A stretch of 64,000 nt of DNA from JBPRGG01 sp051418075 (GCA_051418075.1 JBPRGG010000031.1:62001-126000), one strand, 5' to 3'. Positions 26,230-34,555 are shown, numbered from the stretch's first letter. Numbers and translations: made by a program. The notes: a model not told the origin generated them from the sequence alone.

Positions 26230-26240
26230 AGCAGATAACT

Positions 26241-26993
26241 ATGAGTGATTTAAAAGTATTATCTTCACAAGATGTAGCCCATTACAAAGAAAAGGGCTAC
26301 ATCTTGTATCATCAGCAACTTTTCCCCCGGGATAAGTTTGGTCAATTAAATCAGATTTTAGATGAACATCTGGCTGATAAGGGCAGTAAATTATCAGATG
26401 AACTGGATACTCCGCATTTTCGGGATCCCCGCTTATTTGATTACCTGATGGATCCCCATACGCTTGATTTGGTAGAGGATATTTTAGGGCCGAATATTGG
26501 ACTTTGGAGTAGTCATTTCATATGTAAAGACCCCATTGTAGGTCGAAGAACGCCCTGGCATGAAGACAGTGCCTATTGGGAAGGTAAATTTGAAAAACTG
26601 GATAAAATTGTTACCATATGGCTGGCACTGGATGATTCCAGACTGGAAAATGGATGTATGGGAGTGGTTCCGGGATCCCATTGCCATGGATTTTCTCAGT
26701 ATGAAGCGGTGGATGCTCAAACTAATACCTTTCAGGAAGAAATCAAAGCCGGGAGTTTTGATGAGGCAGATGTAGTGTGGTTTGAATTGAACCAGGGAGC
26801 GTGCTCCCTGCACGATGCCCGAATTATTCATGGGGCCAAAGCCAATACCAGTCAGAAACGACGTTGTGGTTATACCATGCGTTACTTTAGCCTGGAGATG
26901 AAATACAATACCGATTTACCCGGCAATGAAAAACATACTTTATACCATTGCCGTGGTGAAAATATAGCCGGTAATCCTTTAACTTACCGATAA
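26241..26993 (+). CDS. PhyH-family Fe(II)/2-oxoglutarate dioxygenase
   Basis: 250 residues of the phytanoyl-CoA dioxygenase superfamily. The iron triad is visible: H and D in WHEDSAYW (about 107-114) and the distal histidine in ARIIHGAKANTS (about 193-204), followed by the 2-oxoglutarate-binding arginine region RRCGYTMRY. Relatives hydroxylate unactivated carbons of small molecules such as ectoine, phosphonates or lipids. It lies in a tight operon between a sugar-type GntR regulator and a glycyl radical enzyme, eight bases before the latter. An O2-requiring enzyme beside an O2-sensitive one is odd and suggests alternative aerobic and anaerobic reactions or sequential niches. Substrate unknown. 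Confidence 0.85.
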   Translation: MSDLKVLSSQDVAHYKEKGYILYHQQLFPRDKFGQLNQILDEHLADKGSKLSDELDTPHFRDPRLFDYLMDPHTLDLVEDILGPNIGLWSSHFICKDPIVGRRTPWHEDSAYWEGKFEKLDKIVTIWLALDDSRLENGCMGVVPGSHCHGFSQYEAVDAQTNTFQEEIKAGSFDEADVVWFELNQGACSLHDARIIHGAKANTSQKRRCGYTMRYFSLEMKYNTDLPGNEKHTLYHCRGENIAGNPLTYR

Positions 26994-27001
26994 CTCAGAT
27001 C

Positions 27002-29236
27002 ATGATAGCATTTGACCTTCATCAATCCCTCGATATTTCCCAGCCCAATGACCAGGTTAGCTACATGGAATGGTTTACTATGGTTTATCAGGCTTATCAG
27101 GAAAAAGATACCGCCCAAAGAGAAGCCGCCATTCACCAGGTTCAGTTTCCTGCAATTATGCAGGCTTTGTCTGAACCAGCTATTTTAGCCGGAACATTGG
27201 ATTGGCCTATCCTCTGTTTTGCCCCTCAAACTAAAGCAGCCGGAGGAATAGGGTTTGGATACTGTTTTGACCTGGTTAAAGCCCATGAATTATTAAATAA
27301 ACCTTCACTCTCCCAGGAAAACCAGAAAAAGTTGCATCAACTGATCGCATTCTGGAAAAATGAAAATTCAGCTGCTCAAACCAGGCATCAGTTCTCAAGG
27401 GAAATGCAGAAAGCTTTCCCTTCGGATAATTGGCTGGAAGAACCTGGGGTGGCTTTCCCACTTTACCGTATGGCAGGTACTCAACTAAATTACAAAAAGC
27501 TGTTGAGGCTGGGCATATCTGGCTTGTACAGGGAAATAGAACAGTTTCTGACCGCTGATATTGATCCGGATTCGCAAAGTTTTTATCAGGCTCTGCAAAG
27601 TGCCCTGGACACCCTGATCAGGATCCTGGAATTTTATGCTATTCAAGCCAGTGGCCCCTTGAAATCCAGTCTTTTGAATTTGACCAAAGCGCCTCCCTCT
27701 AGTTTCAGAGAAGCTATTCAATTGGTTCATTTGTATGCCTTGATGTCTGGTTCTCTGAATTATGGACGAATGGATGATTATTTGGGTGAATTTTTGATTA
27801 AGGACCTGGCAGAGCAAAAAATAAACCGGCAGGAGGCACTGGATCTGCTGGTGGCTTTTTGGAGTAAAATAATTGAAAGAGGCCATGTGCATGATTGTCG
27901 TTTAACTGTAGGAGGGAAGGGCAGGGAAAATCCGGAAGCTGCCGATCATTTTGCTTTGCTGGCCCTGGAAGCATCAGAGATCACCAATGATGTTCTGCCT
28001 CAGCTTAGCCTTAGGTTACATCAGGATATGGATCAACAGCTGAAGCAAAAAGCTTTTGATTTATTGGAACAGGGATTGACTTTCCCGATGTTGTACAATG
28101 ATGAGGTCAATATTCCGGCTGTCAGTAAGGCGTTTCAGGTAGATCTGCAGGAGGCTGAACAATACATCCCCTACGGCTGTGGAGAATTTATCCTGGACCA
28201 TCGCAGTGTAGGATCGCCCAATGGTATCATCAACCTGCTTAAAGCGCTTGAAATTACATTACATCATGGCAAAGATCCTGTTTCAGGCCAAATAAAAGGC
28301 ATTTCTGCCGGAAAAATACGGGATTTTAATGATTTTGATCAGCTATGGCAGGCTTATCAGCAGCAGGTGGATTATTTTTTGGAACAATTGGCTCTTCAAC
28401 AGGATCTGGAATACCAGGTAGCAGGGAAAACTGCGCCATTTTTATACTTAAGCCTGCTCTATGATGATTGTCTTCCCCGTGGTTTAGGTTTGTTTCAGGG
28501 AGGAGTACGCTACCTGGGAGGCACCATGGAAAGCTATGGCAACACCAATACCGCTGACAGTCTCTTGGCCATTAAAAAACTGGTGTTTGAGCAAAAGAAA
28601 ATTACTTTACCCAAATTGCTGGAAATCCTTCAAGCTGACTTTTCCGGCTATGAACAGGAAAAAAGCTGGTTGCAAAATGTACCTAAATATGGCAATGATG
28701 ATCCGGAAGCTGATCAGATGGCCCGCCAGGTGCATCAGCAGGTGTGTCTTTCTACTCAAAGATTTGGCCACAATACCAGCCTGGATACATACCTGGTGGT
28801 AGTGATCAACAATTCAGCCAATGCCATTTTAGGGAGGACTACCATGGCTTCAGCCGATGGCAGGTCTGCATTTACAGCCATGGCTAACGGCAATAATCCT
28901 TCTCCGGGAAGTGATCGTCAGGGATTAACCGCTTTTCTGAATTCTTTGGTAAAGTTAGATTCTGATATACACGCTGGTACGGTGCAAAACATGAAATTTT
29001 CCCGGGAAATGTTTACCAAATACCGCTCCCAGACGTTATCTTTATTAGAAACCTATTTTGCTAAAGGCGGATCCCAGGCCATGATTTCAGTGGTAAGCCG
29101 GCAGGACCTGGAAAATGCTATGAAAGCACCGGAAAAATATGCAAATTTGATGGTCAGGGTGGGCGGTTTCAGCGCCCGTTTTGTAGAACTGGAGCCGGAT
29201 GTTCAGGCAGAGATCCTGCAACGTACTTTGTATTGA
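27002..29236 (+). CDS. Glycyl radical enzyme (pyruvate formate-lyase superfamily), substrate unknown
   Basis: 744 residues. The active-site thiyl cysteine is C393 in YIPYGCGEF, with C-x-E (E395) as in the dehydratase/lyase branch rather than the CC pair of pyruvate formate-lyase. The glycyl-radical loop RVGGFSARF places the radical at G722, followed by the usual LEPDVQAEI tail. By simple offset, the position of the aspartate essential in glycerol/propanediol dehydratases (12 after E395) is Asn407, so diol dehydratase activity is not supported. The N-terminus also lacks the usual glycerol-dehydratase blocks. The gene is followed seven bases later by its activase. This looks like a GRE subfamily of undefined substrate. 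Confidence 0.88.
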   Translation: MIAFDLHQSLDISQPNDQVSYMEWFTMVYQAYQEKDTAQREAAIHQVQFPAIMQALSEPAILAGTLDWPILCFAPQTKAAGGIGFGYCFDLVKAHELLNKPSLSQENQKKLHQLIAFWKNENSAAQTRHQFSREMQKAFPSDNWLEEPGVAFPLYRMAGTQLNYKKLLRLGISGLYREIEQFLTADIDPDSQSFYQALQSALDTLIRILEFYAIQASGPLKSSLLNLTKAPPSSFREAIQLVHLYALMSGSLNYGRMDDYLGEFLIKDLAEQKINRQEALDLLVAFWSKIIERGHVHDCRLTVGGKGRENPEAADHFALLALEASEITNDVLPQLSLRLHQDMDQQLKQKAFDLLEQGLTFPMLYNDEVNIPAVSKAFQVDLQEAEQYIPYGCGEFILDHRSVGSPNGIINLLKALEITLHHGKDPVSGQIKGISAGKIRDFNDFDQLWQAYQQQVDYFLEQLALQQDLEYQVAGKTAPFLYLSLLYDDCLPRGLGLFQGGVRYLGGTMESYGNTNTADSLLAIKKLVFEQKKITLPKLLEILQADFSGYEQEKSWLQNVPKYGNDDPEADQMARQVHQQVCLSTQRFGHNTSLDTYLVVVINNSANAILGRTTMASADGRSAFTAMANGNNPSPGSDRQGLTAFLNSLVKLDSDIHAGTVQNMKFSREMFTKYRSQTLSLLETYFAKGGSQAMISVVSRQDLENAMKAPEKYANLMVRVGGFSARFVELEPDVQAEILQRTLY

Positions 29237-29243
29237 AACTTGA

Positions 29244-30143
29244 ATGAAAGAAGAAGGAATTGTATTTGATATTCAGCGTCATGCCTTAAATGATGGACCA
29301 GGTATACGGACCACTGTGTTTTTAAAAGGTTGTCCCCTGCGCTGTGTTTGGTGTCACAATCCTGAGGCCCAATCTTTCAAACCTCAACTCAGCTATAGCT
29401 CCAATCAATGCCAAAATTGCTTTACTTGCCTGACCATTTGTAAAAACCAGGCGCACCAGGTGGTGAACGATCAGCATTGCCTGGATGTGGAAAAATGTGA
29501 GGCAGATGGATATTGTGTGAGGAATTGCCCTTTTGAGGCAGTGGAAATTATTGGAAAATCGATGACTGTTGATCAGGTAATGGAGGTAGTGAGAAAGGAC
29601 CAGGATTATTATATCCAGTCGGGTGGGGGAGTTACTTTGTCAGGAGGTGAGCCCATGAGCCAGTTTGCTTTTACCTATCACTTGTTAAAATCAGCCAAAC
29701 AGGAAAACATGCATACTTGCCTGGATACCAGTGGTTATGCCCGACCTGATCAGTTCGAAAAAATACTTCCTTTTGTGGATTTGTTCCTGTTTGATTATAA
29801 AGAAACTGATCCAAACCGACATCATGAGTTTACCGGGGTAAACCAGCAGTTGATCCTCAGGAATCTGGACCTTATCATAAAAAATAAGGCAAAAGTAAGG
29901 CTGAGATGTCCTGTTGTCCCTGGCTTTAATGATTCAGATCAACATCTTAAGGGAATAGCCCTGCTTTCTCAAAAATATCAAATACCGGTAGATTTGATGC
30001 CATTCCATAATATGGCCAAAGGAAAGGCTGAAAGGTTGGGCCTTGATAGTTTTGTTTTACCCGAAATAGCTGCTGTAAAGCCTGAAGAAGAGGAAAAATG
30101 GCTGAAGCTTCTAAAAAGTTATGGCTGCCTTATCAACCAATGA
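29244..30143 (+). CDS. Glycyl radical enzyme activase (radical SAM)
   Basis: 299 residues. The radical SAM motif CPLRCVWC (C30, C34, C37) coordinates the SAM-binding [4Fe-4S] cluster. An insert with further cysteines, CQNCFTCLTIC and KCEADGYCVRNC (about 57-95), is the ferredoxin-like domain with two accessory clusters found in activases of the glycerol-dehydratase and benzylsuccinate-synthase type, but not in the short PflA. SGGEP (about 135-139) and the DLFLFDYKETDP segment complete the barrel. It abstracts the Gly722 hydrogen of the neighbouring enzyme with SAM and low-potential electrons. The activase and enzyme are separated by seven bases. Confidence 0.93.
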   Translation: MKEEGIVFDIQRHALNDGPGIRTTVFLKGCPLRCVWCHNPEAQSFKPQLSYSSNQCQNCFTCLTICKNQAHQVVNDQHCLDVEKCEADGYCVRNCPFEAVEIIGKSMTVDQVMEVVRKDQDYYIQSGGGVTLSGGEPMSQFAFTYHLLKSAKQENMHTCLDTSGYARPDQFEKILPFVDLFLFDYKETDPNRHHEFTGVNQQLILRNLDLIIKNKAKVRLRCPVVPGFNDSDQHLKGIALLSQKYQIPVDLMPFHNMAKGKAERLGLDSFVLPEIAAVKPEEEEKWLKLLKSYGCLINQ

Positions 30144-30283
30144 GCAGATCTTTTGATGGTAGCTAAAAAACCTCCTGTCGATAAACAAATCAGTGACACG
30201 ATCTTTTCAAAATTAGTTCCACCGCATTTGGAGGACTTATTTTTCTTTATAATTCATTAATTGGCAACTTTTTATTAATTTAG

Positions 30284-31147
30284 ATGGTTTATAAGATTCT
30301 TAATAGGATCATAAAAAGACAAATTGCATTGAATAAAATTCAGGAACATATATTAAATCTTCAAAAATGGTTTCAAAACCAGGATAAAGTAATTGTGGCC
30401 TTATCCGGTGGGGTGGACTCCTGCCTGGTCGCATTTTTGGCCAGGAAGTTTTTAGGTAAACAAAATGCCATTTCTGTTATTTCCCATTCAGCCAGCCTGA
30501 AAGCCAGGGATCTAAAGGATGCCCGCAACTTTTGTGAGCGCTATGATATTCAGTTGGAAGTAGTGGATGCCAAAGAAATTGAGGATGAAAATTATGCTTC
30601 CAACCCCATTAATCGCTGTTATTTCTGTAAAACCGCTTTGTATTCAGAATTAGTAGCCCTGATAGATCAGCGATTTGCCGGTTACAAGATCCTGAACGGA
30701 AACAATTATAGCGATTTTGGCGATTACAGACCCGGTTTGCAGGCGGCTGATGAAAAAGAAGTGCTGAGTCCCCTGGCGGCCTGCCAACTTACCAAAGAAG
30801 ATATCCGGGATATAGCCCGGCATTATGATTTATTTGTCTGGGATAAACCGGCCAGTCCCTGTTTGAGTAGTCGTTTTCCTTATGGTGAAGCTATCACTAT
30901 CCAAAAATTAAGAATGGTGGAAAAAGCAGAAGAGCTACTTTATGAGGAAGGTTTCAGGGATTCCCGGGTACGCTATTTTAAAAAATCTGCTAAGATTGAA
31001 GTGCCGGCCTCACAGGTGGAACAATTGAAGAAAAAATGGAATAATATAGCCGGGCAAATTACTGCTTTGGGATTTGAGGATTGTATTCTTGATGAAGAAG
31101 GGCTGATTTCCGGCAAATTAAACAGGGTATTAACCAATGAAAAATAA
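30284..31147 (+). CDS. larE: Nickel-pincer cofactor biosynthesis sulfur transferase LarE
   Basis: 287 residues of the PP-loop ATPase superfamily. The PP-loop SGGVDS is at 41-46. The family markers NPINRCYFC (C112, C115) and PASPCLSSRFPYG (C193) are both present. LarE adenylates and thiolates pyridine-3,5-dicarboxylic acid mononucleotide made by LarB. In the Lactobacillus enzyme a single cysteine equivalent to C193 is sacrificed, whereas other LarE proteins use three cysteines to hold a [4Fe-4S] cluster. The CxxC plus C193 here suggests the cluster-dependent type (inference). A TTG 15 codons in is an alternative start. The gene begins the larE-larB-larC operon, 140 bases after the GRE activase. 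Confidence 0.9.
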   Translation: MVYKILNRIIKRQIALNKIQEHILNLQKWFQNQDKVIVALSGGVDSCLVAFLARKFLGKQNAISVISHSASLKARDLKDARNFCERYDIQLEVVDAKEIEDENYASNPINRCYFCKTALYSELVALIDQRFAGYKILNGNNYSDFGDYRPGLQAADEKEVLSPLAACQLTKEDIRDIARHYDLFVWDKPASPCLSSRFPYGEAITIQKLRMVEKAEELLYEEGFRDSRVRYFKKSAKIEVPASQVEQLKKKWNNIAGQITALGFEDCILDEEGLISGKLNRVLTNEK

Positions 31148-31835
31148 CTATTACCTCGACCTGGACCGATTGGATCGCCTCGGTTTTCCTGAAACTGTTT
31201 TTGGGGAAAATAAAGATGTGGAAACCCTTGTCCGTATTGCGGAAAAATTGATAGAAACCCATGGAGCGGCCTACCTTACCCGCGTACAGGTAGATAAAGC
31301 CGTTCATTTACAAAATCATTTTGACCAGGTAGATTACGATCAGAAATCTGGATCTTGTATAATTGGCAGCCTGAAAAAACTTAATAACCTATTTAAAGTG
31401 GCGGTAGTTTCTGCTGGTACTTCTGATGAATTTGTGGTCAATGAAGCCCTATACACTTTAAAATTTTTGGGCGTTCCGGCTCAGAAGTTTCAGGATGTGG
31501 GAGTGGCTGGTTTACACAGGATACTGAGTGTAAAAGATGAATTGGCCGGGTATGATGTTTTGATAGTTGTGGCTGGATTTGAAGGGGCCTTACCAACTGT
31601 AGTGGGGGGATTACTACCTCAGCCAATTATTGCTGTTCCGGCCAGTATTGGTTATGGAGTGGCACAGGGAGGTAAATCTGCCCTGGAGTCGATGTTGTCT
31701 AGCTGTGCCAATGGCATTCTGGTTCAAAATATTGATAATGGCTACGGCGCTGCTTTAGCGGCCTACCGGATCATCAATACCATGACCAAAAAAATAAATC
31801 AAATGACCGCTTTAAAACAGGAAGCAAGTGAATAA
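31137..31835 (+). CDS. larB: Nicotinate adenine dinucleotide carboxylase/hydrolase LarB
   Basis: 232 residues with the C-terminal PurE-like domain. The N-terminal LDRLGFPETVFGENK (about 10-24) is the LarB signature. The PurE-like part contains VVSAGTSDEF (about 90-99), DVGVAGLHRIL (about 121-131), GFEGALPTVVGG, VPASIGYGV and SCANGILVQNIDNGYGAA, with the essential-type cysteine at C190. LarB carboxylates the pyridine ring of NaAD at C5 and cleaves the phosphoanhydride, the first step of the nickel-pincer nucleotide. It overlaps larE by 11 bases. The family match is complete. Confidence 0.93.
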   Translation: MKNNYYLDLDRLDRLGFPETVFGENKDVETLVRIAEKLIETHGAAYLTRVQVDKAVHLQNHFDQVDYDQKSGSCIIGSLKKLNNLFKVAVVSAGTSDEFVVNEALYTLKFLGVPAQKFQDVGVAGLHRILSVKDELAGYDVLIVVAGFEGALPTVVGGLLPQPIIAVPASIGYGVAQGGKSALESMLSSCANGILVQNIDNGYGAALAAYRIINTMTKKINQMTALKQEASE

Positions 31836-31836
31836 A

Positions 31837-33168
31837 ATGCTTAAAATAGAAGCCTTCGCCGGCATGAGTGGTGATATGTTTTTAGGTGCCTTATGCGGCT
31901 TGGCTGATGCTTACGATAAAATACAGGAGTTACCTGGGATGCTTCACCTGGAAAAGGAAGTAAGAATAGATGTGACCGATGTGGTGAAAAATGGCATTGC
32001 ATGCAAACACGTGAAAATTGTTGATCGCCTGAATGAAAATGGCCAGCCTAAGGTGAGTTTATTTGATCAGGATCAGAGTCATGATCATGTACATGCTCAT
32101 GAACATGATCATAGTCATTCCCATCATTCCCACACCCATGAACATGATCATTCTCATGGACATAGTAAGGGTCATTCTCATCAACACCAGTCAGGGCATC
32201 ATCACCCTCACCGGCATTTGAAAGATATCAATAAACTGATTGATCAGGGACATCTTTCAGAAGGAGCCAAACAAAGAGCCAAAGACATTTTTCTCAAATT
32301 AGGCCAGGCAGAATCGCATGTACATGGTATTTCTCTGGATAAGATCCATTTTCATGAAGTTGGTGCCATTGACTCCATCATGGATATTGTAGGTACCGCC
32401 TGGTTGCTGGACCTGTTAGATATAGGAAAAACCTATTGCACTCCTGTAACCACCGGATTTGGTTTTGCTAATACAGAACATGGAAAATTACCTATTCCCT
32501 GTCCTGCTACCCAGATTTTATTGCATGACGTACCTACTATTACCGGTGATGAGCGGGGTGAGATGACTACTCCTACCGGCGCTGCTATTCTGAGGCATTT
32601 ACAACCGGAATTTGAGATACCCGTATTACGGGAATCCAAAACCAGTTACGGCCCCGGAGAAAAAGACTTTATCATTCCCAATACTTTAAGGATAAGCCTT
32701 TGTGAACCAGCCAGTAATACCTCAGAAGTTACAGTGATCCAAACCAATATAGATGATTTACCCGGCGAAATGATGGGTTGGGAATTTCAGCAGGAATTAA
32801 TGGAAGCCGGGGCGCTTGATTTTTACTTCGAGCAGGTCATTATGAAAAAAGGTCGTCCCGGCACTATTTTGACGGTAATTTGTCCACCTTCAGCCCTAAA
32901 AAAGGTCTCTGGAATGATCATGGAGAAAACATCTACCATAGGAATTCGTTATTTTTCTACAAAAAGGTTGGAACTTCCCCGAAAAAATTACGAAATTAAC
33001 ACCTCGTTAGGCAGGGTAAAGGTAAAAGAAGTGGAAACTCCTTCAGGACATAAACGTATGAAGATAGAGAGTTCCGATCTTTTTAGAATAGCCAAAGAAA
33101 AAAATAAAAATCCATTAGAAATAAATCAGATCATACTAAACGAATTGAATTATGAAAAGAATCGCTAG
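31837..33168 (+). CDS. larC: Nickel insertase LarC with His-rich metal loop
   Basis: About 443 residues from the ATG at 31837; a GTG nine bases upstream is in frame. The start MLKIEAFAGMSGDMFLGAL is the typical LarC N-terminus. Residues 82-127 form an extraordinary loop with 23 histidines in 46 positions, mostly H-x-H pairs, probably a nickel store. The central part has HFHEVGAIDSIMDIVG and the C-terminal part QTNIDDLPGEMMGWEFQ and MKKGRPGTILTVIC. LarC cyclometallates the thiolated nucleotide with nickel using CTP. In Lactobacillus it is made through a ribosomal frameshift as LarC1/LarC2, whereas here it is one uninterrupted frame. Gap to larB is one base. Confidence 0.93.
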   Translation: MLKIEAFAGMSGDMFLGALCGLADAYDKIQELPGMLHLEKEVRIDVTDVVKNGIACKHVKIVDRLNENGQPKVSLFDQDQSHDHVHAHEHDHSHSHHSHTHEHDHSHGHSKGHSHQHQSGHHHPHRHLKDINKLIDQGHLSEGAKQRAKDIFLKLGQAESHVHGISLDKIHFHEVGAIDSIMDIVGTAWLLDLLDIGKTYCTPVTTGFGFANTEHGKLPIPCPATQILLHDVPTITGDERGEMTTPTGAAILRHLQPEFEIPVLRESKTSYGPGEKDFIIPNTLRISLCEPASNTSEVTVIQTNIDDLPGEMMGWEFQQELMEAGALDFYFEQVIMKKGRPGTILTVICPPSALKKVSGMIMEKTSTIGIRYFSTKRLELPRKNYEINTSLGRVKVKEVETPSGHKRMKIESSDLFRIAKEKNKNPLEINQIILNELNYEKNR

Positions 33169-33358
33169 TGTTTTAACCTTAATATTTTTGTTGACTGTCC
33201 CCATGCTGTTAATGGCACATCCCGGCCACGAACATTCAGGTGGATTGTTGGAAGTTTTATCCCACTATATGGTGACCTATATTGCCATTGGTTTACCGGT
33301 TGTAGCCTTTTTGGTTTATTTCCTGGTAAAAAGATACAGGAAAGCCAGAGAACAATAA
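33152..33358 (+). CDS. Small exported/membrane protein with HPGHEH motif, lar-linked
   Basis: 68 residues. An N-terminal signal or anchor (about 3-21) ends in MAHPGHEHSGG, an exposed histidine cluster; a second hydrophobic helix (about 39-60) is followed by the basic tail KRYRKAREQ. Topology predicts the His motif outside the cytoplasm and the tail inside. It starts 17 bases before the end of larC, so it is translationally linked to nickel-cofactor synthesis. The HPGH start recalls the mature N-termini of HupE/UreJ-type nickel proteins, but the protein is too short for that family. I infer a metal-binding accessory; no known family was recognised. Confidence 0.65.
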   Translation: MKRIASVLTLIFLLTVPMLLMAHPGHEHSGGLLEVLSHYMVTYIAIGLPVVAFLVYFLVKRYRKAREQ

Positions 33359-33478
33359 TTCTTATGGTTAATTCCGGCTTATAAGTTGATAAAATTGATT
33401 TAAAAGCTGATTTAAGCATTATCAGAAACCTGGGTTAGAATCAGGCCAGGTATTAGATCTTTCTTTAATCATTTGTCT

Positions 33479-33511
33479 GGGTGTAGTTGCAAACTACACC
33501 CTTTTATTTTT
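33479..33511 (+). terminator. Rho-independent terminator of the lar operon
   Basis: GGGTGTAGTT (33479-33488), loop GCA, AACTACACCC (33492-33501) form a perfect 10-bp stem, followed by TTTTATTTTT (33502-33511). It lies about 120 bases after the small lar-linked gene on the plus strand. It is also positioned to insulate against the convergent GntR gene. Confidence 0.88.
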
Positions 33512-33519
33512 AGGTCCTT

Positions 33520-33603
33520 TTATAACACATAGTAGGTGCCCTGTGTCCCTTCATAGCCCATTACTCCAATAACCGGTGTAATGTTTCCACTTGCACCCTT
33601 CAT
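33520..33603 (-). other. Possible 27-codon mini-ORF or decayed repeat after the UTRA regulator
   Basis: Starting 17 bases after the stop of the GntR gene, an ATG-led frame of 27 codons reads MKGASGNITPVIGVMGYEG and ends TQGTYYVL. On the same strand GGGCTAT...GAAGGG occurs twice nearby, and CATTAC/GTAATG form a short inverted repeat. No ribosomal signal or family is recognised. It may be a leftover of a larger gene or part of an interspersed element rather than a real gene. Confidence 0.2.
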
Positions 33604-33620
33604 AATAGCCCTGCTATGCC

Positions 33621-34337
33621 TTAAAAAACCCCGTAAAGGAAATAATGCTCTGTATTACAGTAAATTGAGGAGTAGATACTCATGCCGCTTCTGTTAGTTT
33701 CCATTCTTCTTTGCAAATGCAGGATAGGCTTATCTTTTTTTACATGCAGGTTTTTACTGATGTTTGTGTCGGCCGGAATGGCCCAAAGTTTTTGCTCCCC
33801 ACCCTTGATCTCAATCTGATAATGTATCCTCAGCAGGTCGAACAGGGACTTGTTTTCAAATGACCGTGAACTGAACCGGGGCAGGTTCCAGTTAGGTAAA
33901 TAGGTAATTTCAAACAGGATCACTTTATCTTCAATAATGCGCTGTCTTTTTAATTCAATACAACCCATATCCTGAATTTCTCCGGTCAAAGGAAAGAAAA
34001 AGGGATTCGGCCACGACTTTACCTGCGGTTTTTCCAGTATGTGGGTTTTTAATTTCTTATGACCTATTCCCGAAGTAGTTCCTTGCAGACTCAGGATACC
34101 GATGCCCTGAGGTAAGGGATTCACTATGCTTCCCTTGCCCTGATGCTTATGAATATAGCCCTCATTGACCAATCGGTCCAGGGCCTGACGTACTGTGGGC
34201 CGGGTAACCTGATGTACCTGGCAAAGCTCATTTTCCGAAGGCAGTAAGCTGCCTTCCTGGTAAAGCCCGTTTTCAATCTGCCTCCTTAATAACTCGTAAA
34301 GTTTTTTGTATTGGGGAAGGCGTTCATTTATTTGCAT
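33621..34337 (-). CDS. GntR-family regulator with UTRA domain
   Basis: 238 residues. The winged helix (about 5-75) has LPQYKKLYELLRRQIENG, GSLLPSENELC and TRPTVRQALDRLVNEGYI. The remainder is a UTRA effector domain of the HutC/FarR type with conserved YLPN...PRF and a C-terminal SIYSSIYCNTEHYFLYG. It is divergent from the E2-E3-E1 operon, and the shared 218-bp region contains a perfect TTGTAATTACAA-type palindrome, the expected shape of a GntR/HutC operator. It therefore probably regulates that operon and itself in response to a pathway sugar or polyol phosphate. Confidence 0.9.
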   Translation of the reverse strand: MQINERLPQYKKLYELLRRQIENGLYQEGSLLPSENELCQVHQVTRPTVRQALDRLVNEGYIHKHQGKGSIVNPLPQGIGILSLQGTTSGIGHKKLKTHILEKPQVKSWPNPFFFPLTGEIQDMGCIELKRQRIIEDKVILFEITYLPNWNLPRFSSRSFENKSLFDLLRIHYQIEIKGGEQKLWAIPADTNISKNLHVKKDKPILHLQRRMETNRSGMSIYSSIYCNTEHYFLYGVF

Positions 34338-34416
34338 ATTTAATACTATTCAATCAGCCGTTCAGGAAATTTTCCGGTCAAAACATTTGCTTCTATTCAG
34401 TTTCTTTTTACCTTTA

Positions 34417-34432
34417 CTTGTAATTACAAGTT
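34417..34432. promoter_or_regulatory. Palindromic operator, likely for the UTRA regulator
   Basis: ACTTGTAATTACAAGT is a perfect 16-bp palindrome. A degenerate copy, TTGTAATTAA, follows at 34451-34460, 34 bases away. The GT...AC core fits HutC-subfamily GntR operators. It lies 80 bases before the regulator start and 124 bases before the E2 gene start. Confidence 0.65.
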
Positions 34433-34517
34433 AAACAAATGTAGCTTAATTTGTAATTAAAAAGAAGCATAAGTGCAAATAAATAGCTGTTTTATATGCC
34501 TGCTGTTTATACTTATA

Positions 34518-34532
34518 TTAACAAGTTGTTAA
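34518..34532. promoter_or_regulatory. Second palindrome next to the E2 start
   Basis: TTAACAAGTTGTTAA is a perfect odd palindrome (centre G at 34525), 24 bases before the E2 start codon and overlapping where a promoter or leader would be. Its half-site AACAA resembles but is not identical to the ACAAG half-site of the first palindrome. It may be a second operator for the UTRA regulator or a site for another factor. Confidence 0.45.
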
Positions 34533-34555
34533 ATTAATTTTAAGAAATCTATCCA

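Noticed and set aside
27002..29236. Assignment of the glycyl radical enzyme as propanediol or glycerol dehydratase to fit a rhamnose pathway
   Set aside because: The residue at the position of the essential aspartate is asparagine by offset and the N-terminal blocks differ, so the label is not supported.
30156..30260. 34-codon frame between the GRE activase and larE
   Set aside because: Too short, no family and likely part of the leader region of larE; no independent support.
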